Part shown: in pieces, positions 16,991 to 25,300 of the stretch
How the letters are laid out: every line of letters begins with the position of its first letter
Position numbering within the stretch: the stretch's first letter is position 1
Assembly: GCA_029866155.1 (NCBI GenBank)
Contig: JARWZW010000019.1
Location: 1-64,000 of the forward strand
From: Caulobacter sp.
GTDB taxonomy: Bacteria; Pseudomonadota; Alphaproteobacteria; Caulobacterales; Caulobacteraceae
DNA length: 64,000 bases
Direction of reading: 5' to 3'
The notes under the pieces: generated by a model
Database searches by the model: none
Told to the model about the DNA's origin: nothing
What the model saw: the letters and a program-made list of their open reading frames with translations, nothing else
Program-made: the position numbers and the translations under genes

Positions 16991-17731
16991 ATGAGCCTTT
17001 CCGATCCGCGCCCCGAACCGCAAGTGTCTGTCGTTGTGCCCGTGTTTGACGAGGGTGAGGCGGCGCCGCTGCTGGCGCGCGAGATTGCGGCGGCTTTTGC
17101 CGGCCGCGCCTTCGAGATCCTATTTATCAATGACGCCAGCCGAGATGACACCCTTGCCCGGCTGACGGCCCTGAAGGCCGAAATCCCCCAGCTGCGGGTG
17201 CTCAGCCATCGGCGGAACAGCGGTCAGAGCCGGGCGGTGCGCAGCGGGGTGCTGGCGGCGAAGGCGGCGGTTGTCGTCACCCTGGACGGCGACGGTCAGA
17301 ATGATCCGGCTGATGCGCCGCGACTGGCAGACCGGCTGATTGCGGCTGGCCCGGAGCTCGCCATGGTCGGGGGCGAGCGGGTCAAGCGCCAGGACAGCGG
17401 CGCCAAGCGCTGGGCCAGCCTCTGGGCCAACCGCATCCGCCGCCGGCTGCTCAATGATCAGGCCAATGACACCGGCTGCGGTCTCAAGGCCTTCCGGCGG
17501 GACGCCTTTCTGCGGCTTCCCTATTTCGATCATATCCATCGCTACCTGCCGGCCCTGATGCTGAGGGAAGGCTACGAGATCGCTTTTGAGTCGGTGAACC
17601 ATCGCCATCGTGAGACCGGCGCCTCGAAATACACCAACTGGGGACGGCTGAAGGCCTCCCTGACCGACCTGCTGGGTGTCATGTGGCTCAACACCCGGGC
17701 CCGCAATCCAGGCGGGGTGGACGAGGTCTGA
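16991..17731 (+). CDS. GT2 family glycosyltransferase (DPM/ArnC-like)
   Basis: A 246-residue GT-A glycosyltransferase. VSVVVPVFDEGEAAPLLARE begins the nucleotide-sugar fold, FINDASRDDT is the DxSxD-like site, VTLDGDGQNDP is the metal-binding DxD loop and DTGCGLKAFRRD is the acceptor region. It lacks C-terminal membrane helices, like polyprenyl-phosphate sugar synthases of the dolichol-phosphate mannose type. Such enzymes make the polyprenyl-phosphate sugar donors used by GT39 enzymes like the one at 13587. The start has a strong GGAGGGAG RBS. Confidence 0.85.
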   Translation: MSLSDPRPEPQVSVVVPVFDEGEAAPLLAREIAAAFAGRAFEILFINDASRDDTLARLTALKAEIPQLRVLSHRRNSGQSRAVRSGVLAAKAAVVVTLDGDGQNDPADAPRLADRLIAAGPELAMVGGERVKRQDSGAKRWASLWANRIRRRLLNDQANDTGCGLKAFRRDAFLRLPYFDHIHRYLPALMLREGYEIAFESVNHRHRETGASKYTNWGRLKASLTDLLGVMWLNTRARNPGGVDEV

Positions 17732-17884
17732 ACCGGCCGCCGGGGGGGGCGGGCTGCGTCGTTCGCCTGCGGCGGCAATCCGCTTCACCGAGGCGGCAAA
17801 ACGCGTTAACCTTTTATCTTAGGCTTCGTTCGTTCGCTATCAGGCGGGGTGTGACGGGGCCAGATGCGATTGGGGGAAGTTTCG

Positions 17885-18316
17885 ATGTTCGCTGCGTTTC
17901 CGCTGCTGGCCATTCCGGTGCTGGTCTACAACCTGATCGCCCTGACCATGCCGGGCGCCTTTGGCGCGACGGACGCCACCGCCTGGTTCACGGACGCTCT
18001 GTTCACCATCAACATGACCTCCGGGACTCCCTGGCCGGTCAGCCTGTCGGACCTGCTTCTGGCCGGATCACTGATCGTGCTGTTCGTCGAGCTGCTGAAA
18101 TCAACGACCAGCCGCAAGATCGCGATCATCAATCACTCTCTGTCGATGCTGCTGTTCATCGTCTGTCTGATCGAGTTCCTGCTCGCCCCGGCCTTCGCAA
18201 CCTCGACCTTCTTCCTGATGACCGTGATGGTTCTGCTGGACGTTCTTGCCGGGTTCATCGTGACCATCGTGGCCGCCCGCCGCGACATCGATTTCGGGCC
18301 CGGTGATCAGGCCTGA
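17885..18316 (+). CDS. Small four-helix membrane protein, unknown function
   Basis: A 143-residue protein with four hydrophobic segments (about 2-22, 48-66, 78-98 and 105-128) and short charged loops; it ends RRDIDFGPGDQA. The ATG at 17885 is favoured over an upstream one at 17864 because GGGGAAG lies 5 bases before it. I do not recognise a named domain, though it looks like a conserved Caulobacterales membrane protein. A TTAACC half-site (about 17807) lies in the promoter region. The gene is followed by a strong hairpin. Confidence 0.65.
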   Translation: MFAAFPLLAIPVLVYNLIALTMPGAFGATDATAWFTDALFTINMTSGTPWPVSLSDLLLAGSLIVLFVELLKSTTSRKIAIINHSLSMLLFIVCLIEFLLAPAFATSTFFLMTVMVLLDVLAGFIVTIVAARRDIDFGPGDQA

Positions 18317-18334
18317 AGATCCTTACGGCTGGTG

Positions 18335-18359
18335 GTCCTGACCTGTTTCAGGTCAGGAC
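18335..18359. terminator. Perfect 11-bp hairpin between convergent genes
   Basis: GTCCTGACCTG, TTT loop, CAGGTCAGGAC. It lies 18 bases after the membrane-protein stop and contains the stop codon of the small reverse-strand ORF. No T-tract on either side, so it may work as a bidirectional transcript end. Confidence 0.5.
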
Positions 18360-18416
18360 GGTGAAGATGATCGCGACAACGGCGACATCCATGGCGCGGA
18401 TCAGAAGACGGTTCAT
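18348..18416 (-). CDS. Candidate 22-residue hydrophobic small protein
   Basis: The reverse strand encodes a 22-residue peptide starting MNRLLIRAMD and continuing as VAVVAIIFTVLT: a short basic start followed by one membrane-spanning stretch. GGAG lies 7 bases before the ATG, and a CtrA-like TTTA-N7-TTAA box lies 20-34 bases upstream of the start. RBS, composition and box position together make it a reasonable small membrane protein. It is too short for any family comparison by eye, and chance cannot be excluded. Confidence 0.35.
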   Translation of the reverse strand: MNRLLIRAMDVAVVAIIFTVLT

Positions 18417-18435
18417 GGCGGCGCTCCGAACAGGG

Positions 18436-18450
18436 TTTACCGCTGGTTAA
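18436..18450. promoter_or_regulatory. CtrA-like box (TTTA-N7-TTAA)
   Basis: TTTA-CCGCTGG-TTAA matches the CtrA consensus TTAA-N7-TTAA at 7 of 8 positions. It lies between the 22-residue ORF (reverse) and the gene at 18507 (forward). Confidence 0.4.
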
Positions 18451-18506
18451 GCAAGACTGGCGCCAATCGGCTGTCCCCCTCCGGAACTCCCGGGATCCCA
18501 TTGCTC

Positions 18507-18809
18507 ATGGCCCTGTTTTTTGACGCTCCCTGGTATGACGCCCAACTGGCCGAACGAGGCTTGACCCGGGCAGTCCTTGCGGCTGTGGCGGGTCTGAGCG
18601 AAGCGGACCTCGCCCTGGTGTTTAAGGATCAGCGCGAGCTGAAGGCTTCAGAGGTTGCCGCCTTCGCCGAACTACTGGGTGTCACTCCGGCCGAGGCCGC
18701 CAACCGGGCTGGCGTTTCGACGCCGATTCCCGGGACGGATCCCCTGTCCCGTCTGGCTGACCTGGAGCGCCGGGTGGCGACGCTGGAGGCAAGGGTTGAA
18801 AAGCGTTAG
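18507..18809 (+). CDS. Small putative HTH/coiled-coil protein, unknown function
   Basis: About 100 residues from the ATG at 18507 (an in-frame TTG at 18501 is possible). Residues 15-65 are helical and resemble an XRE/Cro-like fold: GLSEADLALVFKDQRELKAS, then EVAAFAELLGVTPAEAANRA. The end, LADLERRVATLEARVEKR, is a short coiled coil suited to dimer formation. No strong RBS is visible. It probably binds DNA or a protein partner; no specific role is known to me. The gene next to it (18878-19240) is on the other strand. Confidence 0.55.
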   Translation: MALFFDAPWYDAQLAERGLTRAVLAAVAGLSEADLALVFKDQRELKASEVAAFAELLGVTPAEAANRAGVSTPIPGTDPLSRLADLERRVATLEARVEKR

Positions 18810-18877
18810 AACGCCTTCGAGCGAGAGTTCGATCGGGCCGAGGCGGCGCCCTGGCTGAGAAGCGCATGTCGAACGCG

Positions 18878-19240
18878 CTAGATCTCCGCCCTTTTGAGGA
18901 GGCCCTTTCCCGGGCGACGATCGGCAGGGCCGGAGTATTCGGCTTCGAGATAGGCCGAGCGCGCTGCGTCGATCACTTCTGGCCCGCCTCGCAGGCCCCG
19001 TTTGATTCCAGGCTGGCCCAGCAGCTGTGCGGCGAAAGCGGATGGCCCGTCGCCCGATGGCGGTCCTGCCTGTTCCCGGGTCGAAGCCGAGCTGACGGGA
19101 ACCGGCAGGCGTTCGGTTGCCGGAGGGTGTTCCGACGCCCGGGTTTTGCGGCTTCTGTCAAGGCCGGGCGCATCTTCGTCCCGGCGCCAGTGCTGACGCC
19201 GGTCTCCACGATCACGTACGGGATCAAGCCTCTCGGTCAT
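18878..19240 (-). CDS. Conserved alphaproteobacterial protein next to phaR, unknown function
   Basis: 120 residues from the ATG at 19240. The N-terminal 75 residues are charged and probably disordered. The C-terminal 45 look conserved: FAAQLLGQPGIKRGLRGGPE, then ARSAYLEAEYSGPADRR and a GLLKRAEI end. I associate this KRGLRGGPxVxxAARSAYLxxEwSG pattern with short hypothetical proteins of Caulobacterales, which is why the reverse frame is chosen over the overlapping forward frame (18866-19267). It lies downstream of phaR on the same strand, 51 bases apart, so co-transcription is likely. Function is unknown. Confidence 0.6.
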   Translation of the reverse strand: MTERLDPVRDRGDRRQHWRRDEDAPGLDRSRKTRASEHPPATERLPVPVSSASTREQAGPPSGDGPSAFAAQLLGQPGIKRGLRGGPEVIDAARSAYLEAEYSGPADRRPGKGLLKRAEI

Positions 19241-19291
19241 GGTCCCAGATTGGCCCAACGCCGTTAAGGAAGCGGCGCCAATCGCGGTTAA

Positions 19292-19906
19292 TCAGTCCTT
19301 CGAGGCCAGCCGGTCGATCTGTGCGCGCATGGCCTCCACCTGCTTTTTCAACTCGGTCAGGGAGTCTTCTGACGGCGGGGGGGCCTGGGGGGGGGGAGAC
19401 TGCGCAGCGGAGGTTTCGTCGCCCCTGGTGTAGGCGAAGGGCGAGAACATTTTCATGGTCCGTTCGAAGAGCGCCATGTTCTGGCGGACCTGCTCGTCAA
19501 AGGCGGCGACCCCTGTCTGGGGACTCATCGAGCCGAACTGCGTGCGCATTCGGTCCTGCTGCTTGGAAAAAGTCTCGAGGCTCATTTCCAGGTAGCTGGG
19601 CAGGAAGGCCTGCATCTGATCGCCGTAGAAGCCGATCAGCTGCCGCAGGAACTGGATGGGCAGGAGGTTCTTGCCGTCGCCGCGATTCTCTTCGTCGAAG
19701 ATGATCTGGGTCAAGACCGACCGGGTGATGTCATCACCGCTTTTTGCGTCGAACACTACGAAGTCGACGCCTTCCCGGACCATATCTGCCAGGTGTTCAA
19801 GGGTTACATAGGAGCTGGACGCTGTGTTGTAGAGCCGCCGGTTGGCGTATTTCTTGATGATCACGCGCTCGCCGGCCGCGCGTCCGGCGTCAGACTTCTC
19901 GGACAT
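19292..19906 (-). CDS. phaR: Polyhydroxyalkanoate synthesis repressor PhaR
   Basis: A 204-residue protein. The N-terminal DNA/PHB-binding domain (about 13-75) has VIIKKYANRRLYNTASSSYV and ITRSVLTQIIFDEE; the PHB accumulation regulatory domain follows at about 80-120 with LLPIQFLRQLIGFYGDQMQ. The C-terminal part has a Pro/Gln-rich linker and a short coiled coil. PhaR represses phasin and PHB genes and is titrated off DNA by nascent PHB granules. It is divergent from phaA, with a perfect 12-bp palindrome between them. No PHB synthase (phaC) or phasin gene is in the window. Confidence 0.93.
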   Translation of the reverse strand: MSEKSDAGRAAGERVIIKKYANRRLYNTASSSYVTLEHLADMVREGVDFVVFDAKSGDDITRSVLTQIIFDEENRGDGKNLLPIQFLRQLIGFYGDQMQAFLPSYLEMSLETFSKQQDRMRTQFGSMSPQTGVAAFDEQVRQNMALFERTMKMFSPFAYTRGDETSAAQSPPPQAPPPSEDSLTELKKQVEAMRAQIDRLASKD

Positions 19907-19986
19907 TTCATCCCCGTTTTTAGGCGGCGTGGCCGCATATCTTGCGCCGCAGTATCGCTAAAGCGAAGGCGTGACGCCACCCTTGC

Positions 19987-19998
19987 TCGCAATTGCGA
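19987..19998. promoter_or_regulatory. 12-bp palindrome between phaR and phaA
   Basis: TCGCAATTGCGA is a perfect palindrome 81 bases before the phaR start and 126 before the phaA start. It is a plausible operator for PhaR or another dimeric regulator. PhaR sites described in other bacteria are TGC-rich, so identity as a PhaR site is only a guess. Confidence 0.4.
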
Positions 19999-20123
19999 AA
20001 AAGCCAACCAAATCGCCGTGACCGGGTGACGCGGGGACCGTTTCTGGGGCATTGTGCGGCCTCACGATCTGACAGGGGGCGGCGTTCGCGACCGCTCCGG
20101 AAAACAACGCCGGGAGCTTCGCC

Positions 20124-21299
20124 ATGAGCGACATCGTTATCGTCTCCGCCGCCCGTACGCCGGTCGGCTCCTTCAACGGCGCGCTGTCGAGCCTGCCTGC
20201 CCATGAACTAGGCAAGATCGCAATCCAGGCTGCCGTCGCCAGGGCCGGGATCTCGGTGGCGGATGTGGATGAAGTGATCATGGGACAAGTGCTGCAGGCT
20301 GGCGCTGGTCAGGGACCGGCTCGTCAGGCCGCCATCAATGCCGGCATCCCGGTTGAATCGCCCGCCTGGAGCGTCAACCAGCTCTGTGGTTCCGGCCTGC
20401 GCGCCGTGGCCCTTGCTGCCCAGCAGATCGCCGCCGGCGACGCTTCGATCGTCGTCGCGGGCGGCCAGGAGAGCATGAGCCAGTCTCCCCATGCCGCCCA
20501 GCTGCGTAACGGTCAGAAGATGGGTGATCTCGGCTTTGTCGACACCATGATCAAGGATGGCCTGATCGACGCCTTCCACGGCTATCACATGGGTCAGACC
20601 GCCGAGAACATCGCCAATCGCTGGCAGATCACTCGCGCCGACCAGGACCAGTTCGCCGTCACTAGCCAGAACCGTGCTGAAGCTGCTCAAAAGGCCGGCA
20701 AGTTCGACGAGGAGATCGCGCCGGTCACCATCAAGGGCCGCAAGGGCGACACGATCGTCGACAAGGACGAATACATCCGCCACGGCGCGACCCTCGACAG
20801 CGTCTCGGGACTCAAGCCCGCCTTCGCCAAGGAAGGCTCGGTCACGGCCGCCAATGCATCTGGTCTGAATGACGGCGCCGCAGCCCTGGTGATGATGAGC
20901 GCCGCTGAAGCCCAGAAGCGTGGCCTCAAGCCGTTGGCGCGGATCGCCTCCTGGGCCCATGCCGGCGTCGAGCCCGAAGTCATGGGGACTGGTCCCATCC
21001 CCGCCATGAAAAAGGCCCTGGAAAAGGCTGGCTGGAGCGTCGGGGACCTCGATCTCATCGAAAGCAACGAAGCCTTTGCCGCACAGTCGCTCAGCGTCGT
21101 ACGTGAGCTGGGTCTCGACCCGGCCAAGACCAACGTCAATGGCGGCGCCATTGCCATTGGCCATCCGATCGGCGCCAGCGGCGCCCGCATCCTGACGACC
21201 CTGCTGCATGAGATGAAGCGGTCGGGGGCCCGGAAGGGTGCGGCGACCCTCTGTGTCGGCGGCGGGATGGGTGTGGCCATGTGCGTTGAGGCGCTCTGA
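20124..21299 (+). CDS. phaA: Acetyl-CoA acetyltransferase (beta-ketothiolase)
   Basis: A 391-residue thiolase of standard length. It condenses two acetyl-CoA to acetoacetyl-CoA, the first step of PHB synthesis. The nucleophilic Cys is in [14 protein letters not shown] (about residue 88), the active His in [13 protein letters not shown], and the second Cys in CVGGGMGVA near the end. NEAFAAQSL carries the oxyanion-hole Asn. It is followed 105 bases later by phaB on the same strand and is divergent from phaR, the usual PHB gene cluster of alphaproteobacteria. Confidence 0.95.
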   Translation: MSDIVIVSAARTPVGSFNGALSSLPAHELGKIAIQAAVARAGISVADVDEVIMGQVLQAGAGQGPARQAAINAGIPVESPAWSVNQLCGSGLRAVALAAQQIAAGDASIVVAGGQESMSQSPHAAQLRNGQKMGDLGFVDTMIKDGLIDAFHGYHMGQTAENIANRWQITRADQDQFAVTSQNRAEAAQKAGKFDEEIAPVTIKGRKGDTIVDKDEYIRHGATLDSVSGLKPAFAKEGSVTAANASGLNDGAAALVMMSAAEAQKRGLKPLARIASWAHAGVEPEVMGTGPIPAMKKALEKAGWSVGDLDLIESNEAFAAQSLSVVRELGLDPAKTNVNGGAIAIGHPIGASGARILTTLLHEMKRSGARKGAATLCVGGGMGVAMCVEAL

Positions 21300-21404
21300 G
21301 CAGACTACCGAGTTCAGTTATCGAACCCGCCCGGCCACGAGCCGGGGTGATGGCCGTCCGGACAATGAACCGGGCGGCCCCAACAGGAAAAACAGGAAAA
21401 GTCC

Positions 21405-22130
21405 ATGAGCAGGGTTGCATTCGTCACTGGCGGAACAAGGGGTATCGGCCGGGCGATCGTCGAGCGGCTGAAGGCCGACGGCATGAAGGTGGCCGCCGGC
21501 TACAGCGGCAATGAGGCCGCCGCCAAGGCTTGTGCCGACGAACTGGGCGTCATGGTCGTCAAGGGCAATGTCGGCAGCTTCGATGACTGCAAGGCCGCTG
21601 CTGCTGCGGTAGCCGCCGAACTGGGCCCCATCGATGTGCTCGTCAACAACGCTGGCATCACCCGGGACGGCTTCTTCCACAAGATGTCCTACGAGCAATG
21701 GAGCGAAGTGATCCGGGTCAATATGGACTCGGCCTTCAATATGACCCGCCAGGTCATCGACGGAATGCGTGAGCGCAACTGGGGCCGCGTGGTCAATATC
21801 AGCTCGATCAACGGCCAGAAGGGTCAGGTCGGCCAGACCAACTATAGCGCCGCCAAGGCCGGACTGATCGGCTTCACCAAGGCCCTTGCTCTGGAAAATG
21901 CCAAGAAGGGCATCACCGTCAACGTCATCTGCCCCGGATATATCGACACTGAAATGGTTTCCGCTGTCCCGCAGAACGTCCTGGACGGAATCATTGCGGG
22001 CATCCCGGTCGGACGGCTGGGTAAGGGCGAGGAAATCGCCGACATGGTGGCCTACCTGTCCGGCGAGCGGGCAGGTTTCGTAACGGGCGCCACCTTCACC
22101 CTGAACGGCGGCCAGTATCTGGCGGCCTGA
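21405..22130 (+). CDS. phaB: Acetoacetyl-CoA reductase
   Basis: A 241-residue short-chain dehydrogenase that reduces acetoacetyl-CoA to (R)-3-hydroxybutyryl-CoA with NADPH. The cofactor motif is VTGGTRGIGRA near residue 7. Ser (NISSINGQKGQVGQ), Tyr and Lys (TNYSAAKAGLIGF) form the catalytic set, and VNVICPGYIDTEMV follows. The GQxGQ-NYSAAK stretch is typical of PhaB rather than FabG. With phaA upstream it forms the PHB precursor operon. Confidence 0.93.
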   Translation: MSRVAFVTGGTRGIGRAIVERLKADGMKVAAGYSGNEAAAKACADELGVMVVKGNVGSFDDCKAAAAAVAAELGPIDVLVNNAGITRDGFFHKMSYEQWSEVIRVNMDSAFNMTRQVIDGMRERNWGRVVNISSINGQKGQVGQTNYSAAKAGLIGFTKALALENAKKGITVNVICPGYIDTEMVSAVPQNVLDGIIAGIPVGRLGKGEEIADMVAYLSGERAGFVTGATFTLNGGQYLAA

Positions 22131-22249
22131 TGATCGCTAACGGGGTGGCGTGGCCTGGCTATGGCGCCTGTGCCACACCACCTGCCTGTTTCGGGCCCCG
22201 GGATGTTGATGACCTTACCCAAGTCCAAGATTCGCCCCAGTCGGGGTTC

Positions 22250-23035
22250 ATGAACCGGGGTATGTCAATTTCGGGTAAGAGACGTGCGGCGGTCTGGGCG
22301 GCGGGGGTCCTGGTTCTGGGCCTCTGGGCAACCGGTGCAGAAGCGCAGGAGCCGGGACGGTCGCCGTTCCGGTCCCTCGGCGATATGCTGTTTCCCCAAT
22401 CGCCTGACGCCAGCCGGGCGACGGCGCCGGCAGTGGCGCGCTACGTCTCCGAAACAGGCGAAGCCTTTGTGCTTGATCGCAGTTCCGCCAAACCCCTCCT
22501 GCGTTTCGAAGGCAGCAATGAGGTCTGGGTTCTTGACCCACAGACCGGCGCTCGGGGTGATACCCTCTACAAGACCGATGCGGGCCGGGTTCTCTTGCGC
22601 GGCACCAAGGCGGGCGGCCTGACGATTTTCACTCACCAGCGCCGGGAAGGCGCTGCAGCGGCCCTTGCAGGTGAAACCCGACCGATCCGCCTGAGTCCAG
22701 TGAGCCCCAAGGCGCTCTATCAACGTCTGTTCGGGGCAAGCAACGCCGTGAGCCGGGCCGCACGCCGTCAGGTTCCCTTCCAGGCCGAGGCGACCCCAGC
22801 GTCATCCGCCCTGATCGCTGATGCAGCAGTTGTGACTGCAGATGGCCTGATCCGAATGGGCGCAACGGCCGCAGGACGGTCACAGCTTGATCGGGTGCAG
22901 AAGGTCTTCATCACCGAGGGGCCGAGACCGGGCGTCATCCTGCGCAAGGGCGTTCTGATCGTCGTGGTCGCCCCCTTGCTGGGTCTCGGCGGCAGGCCGT
23001 CATCCGAGCGCGTCGCCTCCGCCGCGTCGCATTAG
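22250..23035 (+). CDS. DUF4908-type secreted protein, unknown function
   Basis: A 261-residue protein with an N-terminal signal peptide (AVWAAGVLVLGLWATGAEAQ, from about residue 14). The mature part has YVSETGEAFVLDRSSAKPLL, RGDTLYKTDAGRVLLRGTKA and GLTIFT, which I associate with the DUF4908 family of Caulobacterales. ATGs at 22250 and 22262 both have GGGG-type RBS; starting at 22130 would add a Cys/Pro-rich stretch overlapping phaB. Probably periplasmic; no catalytic motif is evident. It follows phaB by 120 bases but no role in PHB metabolism is implied. Confidence 0.6.
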   Translation: MNRGMSISGKRRAAVWAAGVLVLGLWATGAEAQEPGRSPFRSLGDMLFPQSPDASRATAPAVARYVSETGEAFVLDRSSAKPLLRFEGSNEVWVLDPQTGARGDTLYKTDAGRVLLRGTKAGGLTIFTHQRREGAAAALAGETRPIRLSPVSPKALYQRLFGASNAVSRAARRQVPFQAEATPASSALIADAAVVTADGLIRMGATAAGRSQLDRVQKVFITEGPRPGVILRKGVLIVVVAPLLGLGGRPSSERVASAASH

Positions 23036-23229
23036 GGACACACCGAGCAACTGGTTGAAACGAGGCACCATTTTGGGGCCCCAGTCTCTTTGTCGGCAAC
23101 TTGTCCGCCGATTATCGTCTCCAATGTCCTTCGGGGGGAGGGCAGCCCCTCGCCAGGCACCGGCTTGAAGGGCCCCGCGTCTGGCCAGGGCGACAGCCAT
23201 GCTCCTACTTTCAGGCGACGTTTTCAGAG

Positions 23230-23655
23230 TCACACCATCTGGGACGAGCGTGCCGGGGTCGCATCAAATCCTTCGAATTCGAACCCCTGCGCGACCGTGC
23301 AACCCACCAGACTCCAGTCGCCCTGACTTTTCGCGCTCTGCCAACATCCTGCCGGGACGAACCACTGCGGACGCTCTCCGGCGTCCAGATCGTTGCCCAG
23401 GACCAGTGTGATGGCCGGTCGGTCCTCAAGGGCCAGTTGCAGGACCATCGGGGCCCCGTCATAGAACTGCCAGACCTCGACCTCGTCGACACTGTGCCAG
23501 GCGCTTTCCTGACCGCCTTCCAGCAGGAAAAAGATGCCCCTCGCCATGGGTCGACCGTCCGGTCCAGCCTCGTCGCGAAACGTTTCCTTGTACCAGCCCC
23601 CTTCCGGGTGGGGGGCCAGGTCAAGCAGGGTGATGATGTCCTGAGGTCCGATCAT
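23230..23655 (-). CDS. DUF985 cupin-fold protein
   Basis: A 141-residue single-domain cupin. LDLAPHPEGGWYKETFRD at residues 11-28 is the hallmark of the DUF985 family, and SAWHSVDEVEVWQFYDG carries the cupin metal-site His and Glu. Members have a jelly-roll fold; the substrate is unknown, with sugar-related roles proposed from structure. Its start overlaps the stop of gloB by four bases (ATGA), so it is translated in the same operon. Confidence 0.85.
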   Translation of the reverse strand: MIGPQDIITLLDLAPHPEGGWYKETFRDEAGPDGRPMARGIFFLLEGGQESAWHSVDEVEVWQFYDGAPMVLQLALEDRPAITLVLGNDLDAGERPQWFVPAGCWQSAKSQGDWSLVGCTVAQGFEFEGFDATPARSSQMV

Positions 23656-24401
23656 CCGACAAAACTGTCCTTGGCGGCCCGAACGGCGCGAAAGGCCTCC
23701 GAAGGATCAGACAGGTCCGGACGCAACAATGGCGCCCGCAGGAAAGGATTGGTCGCCAGTTCCAGGGAGATGGTGGTTGGAACCGTTGGCTCACCCCGTG
23801 CACGGGCTTCGAAGATCGCTTCAGTTCTGGCCTTCAGGTCCGGGCTGCTGTCCACTGACAGAGCGAAGCGGGCGTTGGAGGCTGTGTACTCGTGGGCGCA
23901 ATAGACAGTGGTGGGCCCGGGCAAGGCCGCGATCCGCTGCAGGCTGTCCCACATCTGCCTGGCGGTGCCCTCGAAAAGACGACCGCAGCCAAGGGCGAAC
24001 AATGTGTCTCCGACAAAGGCGATCTGATCAGCCGCGTCGAAATAGCTGACATGCCCCAGAGTATGGCCGCCGGTATCCAGGACATCCAGACGGGTCTCGC
24101 CCAGCGTGACGACATCGCCATGGGCCACGACCCGGTCGGGGGCTGCGATCCGCTCTACCTCCTGGGGCCCCACCACCTCGGCGCCGGTTCGGGCCTTTAG
24201 CACCGCGTTTCCGCCAGCGTGGTCTGGATGCCAGTGGGTGTTCAGCACCATCGACAGGGTCCAGCCGGCAGCGGCCAGTTCCCGCTCGATGGCCTCGGCG
24301 TCGGGGGTGTCGACACAGGCGACCAGACCGCTGGCCTCATCGCGGATCAGGAATCCGTAATTGTCGGACAAACACGGAAACTGACGGACAGAAAGGGCCA
24401 T
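23652..24401 (-). CDS. gloB: Hydroxyacylglutathione hydrolase (glyoxalase II)
   Basis: A 249-residue metallo-beta-lactamase-fold enzyme of typical glyoxalase II length. It hydrolyses S-lactoylglutathione to lactate and glutathione in methylglyoxal detoxification. The metal-binding THWHPDHAGG is at about residues 55-64, followed by GHTLGHVSYF, FVGDTLFALGCGRLFEGTA (bridging Asp) and YCAHEYTASNARFA. The C-terminal HAGH-type domain has ATNPFLRA, the glutathione-binding region. A DUF985 cupin gene follows with a 4-base overlap. A methyltransferase gene is divergent. Confidence 0.92.
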   Translation of the reverse strand: MALSVRQFPCLSDNYGFLIRDEASGLVACVDTPDAEAIERELAAAGWTLSMVLNTHWHPDHAGGNAVLKARTGAEVVGPQEVERIAAPDRVVAHGDVVTLGETRLDVLDTGGHTLGHVSYFDAADQIAFVGDTLFALGCGRLFEGTARQMWDSLQRIAALPGPTTVYCAHEYTASNARFALSVDSSPDLKARTEAIFEARARGEPTVPTTISLELATNPFLRAPLLRPDLSDPSEAFRAVRAAKDSFVG

Positions 24402-24499
24402 CGCAACTTCGCCTCGAGACGCTATTCATGGAGTCGCCCGTGCAGAATTGCGGCGACGTCACTATTCTACAACAGGAATGCGAGGAGACGAGAGCAGCA

Positions 24500-25267
24500 A
24501 TGCGCCGTGACGTTCTGCAGCTGCGCGCATTCTACGCCTCGGCCCGCGGCCGAGCGGCGCGGGAAATGCTGACCCGAAAAATCGTTGAGGCCTGGGGAGA
24601 CGCCGCGGGCCTGGACGTCCTGGGTCTGGGCTACGCCACGCCGCTGCTCAATCCCCTTTGCGGACGGGCCCGCCGGGTGGTGGCGGCCATGCCGGCCGCC
24701 CAGGGCGTCGAGGTCTGGCCGACCGGCTCCGCCAACCTGGCCCTGTTAAGCGATGAGTTTTCACTACCCTTTCCCAATGCCATGTTTGACCGGATTCTCT
24801 GTCTCCATGCGCTCGAGGAAAGTGAAAGCGCCGCCGCCTTGCTTGGCGAGGTCTGTCGGGTGTTGGCTCCCTCCGGCCGCGTGATCGTCGCCGTAGCGGC
24901 GCGAAACGGATTGTGGTCGAACGCAGAAGGTACGCCCTTCGGCCATGGCCGCCCCTTCACCAGGGGGCAGTTGGAGTTTCTTCTGCGGGACGCGGGGCTG
25001 GAGCCGACCGGCTATACCCGCGCCCTCTATGCCCCGCCCTTCACCTGGACAGCGCGCTGGGCGGACGGCTTTGAGCAGGTCGGGGCCCGGCTCTGGCCGG
25101 GCTTTGCGGGAGTGGTGTTGATAGAAGCAATAAAGCAGACCTTCGCCGTCAAGCCACGCGCAGCCAAAGCCAGGGTGCGGACCTACGCGCCTGGAATCCT
25201 GGCGCCGTCGCCGGTAACCCGTCAGACGGACAGCAAGGGCTTTGACGGAACCGGCAGGCGCCCTTAG
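24500..25267 (+). CDS. Class I SAM-dependent methyltransferase
   Basis: A 255-residue protein from the ATG at 24500; an in-frame ATG at 24428 is possible but gives an unusual Cys-rich leader. AAGLDVLGLGYATPLLNPL replaces the usual GxGxG SAM loop, followed by PFPNAMFDRILCLHALEESE (motif II/III region) and EVCRVLAPSGRVIVAVAARN, typical of methyltransferase_11-like folds. The C-terminal 60 residues are basic. The SAM loop is degenerate. The gene is divergent from gloB, so a role near glutathione metabolism is possible but unproven; the substrate is unknown. Confidence 0.75.
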   Translation: MRRDVLQLRAFYASARGRAAREMLTRKIVEAWGDAAGLDVLGLGYATPLLNPLCGRARRVVAAMPAAQGVEVWPTGSANLALLSDEFSLPFPNAMFDRILCLHALEESESAAALLGEVCRVLAPSGRVIVAVAARNGLWSNAEGTPFGHGRPFTRGQLEFLLRDAGLEPTGYTRALYAPPFTWTARWADGFEQVGARLWPGFAGVVLIEAIKQTFAVKPRAAKARVRTYAPGILAPSPVTRQTDSKGFDGTGRRP

Positions 25268-25300
25268 CGTGATTTTCGGAGCAGCCAGGAAAGACCCGCT

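Noticed and set aside
16681-17151. 156-codon reverse frame over the start of the GT2 gene
   Set aside because: It overlaps the conserved GT-A start of the forward gene and is Arg/Ser/Pro-rich without features.
18866-19267. Forward frame overlapping the 120-residue reverse gene beside phaR
   Set aside because: The reverse frame has a conserved-looking C-terminus (KRGLRGGPE and SAYLEAEYSG) while the forward one has none.
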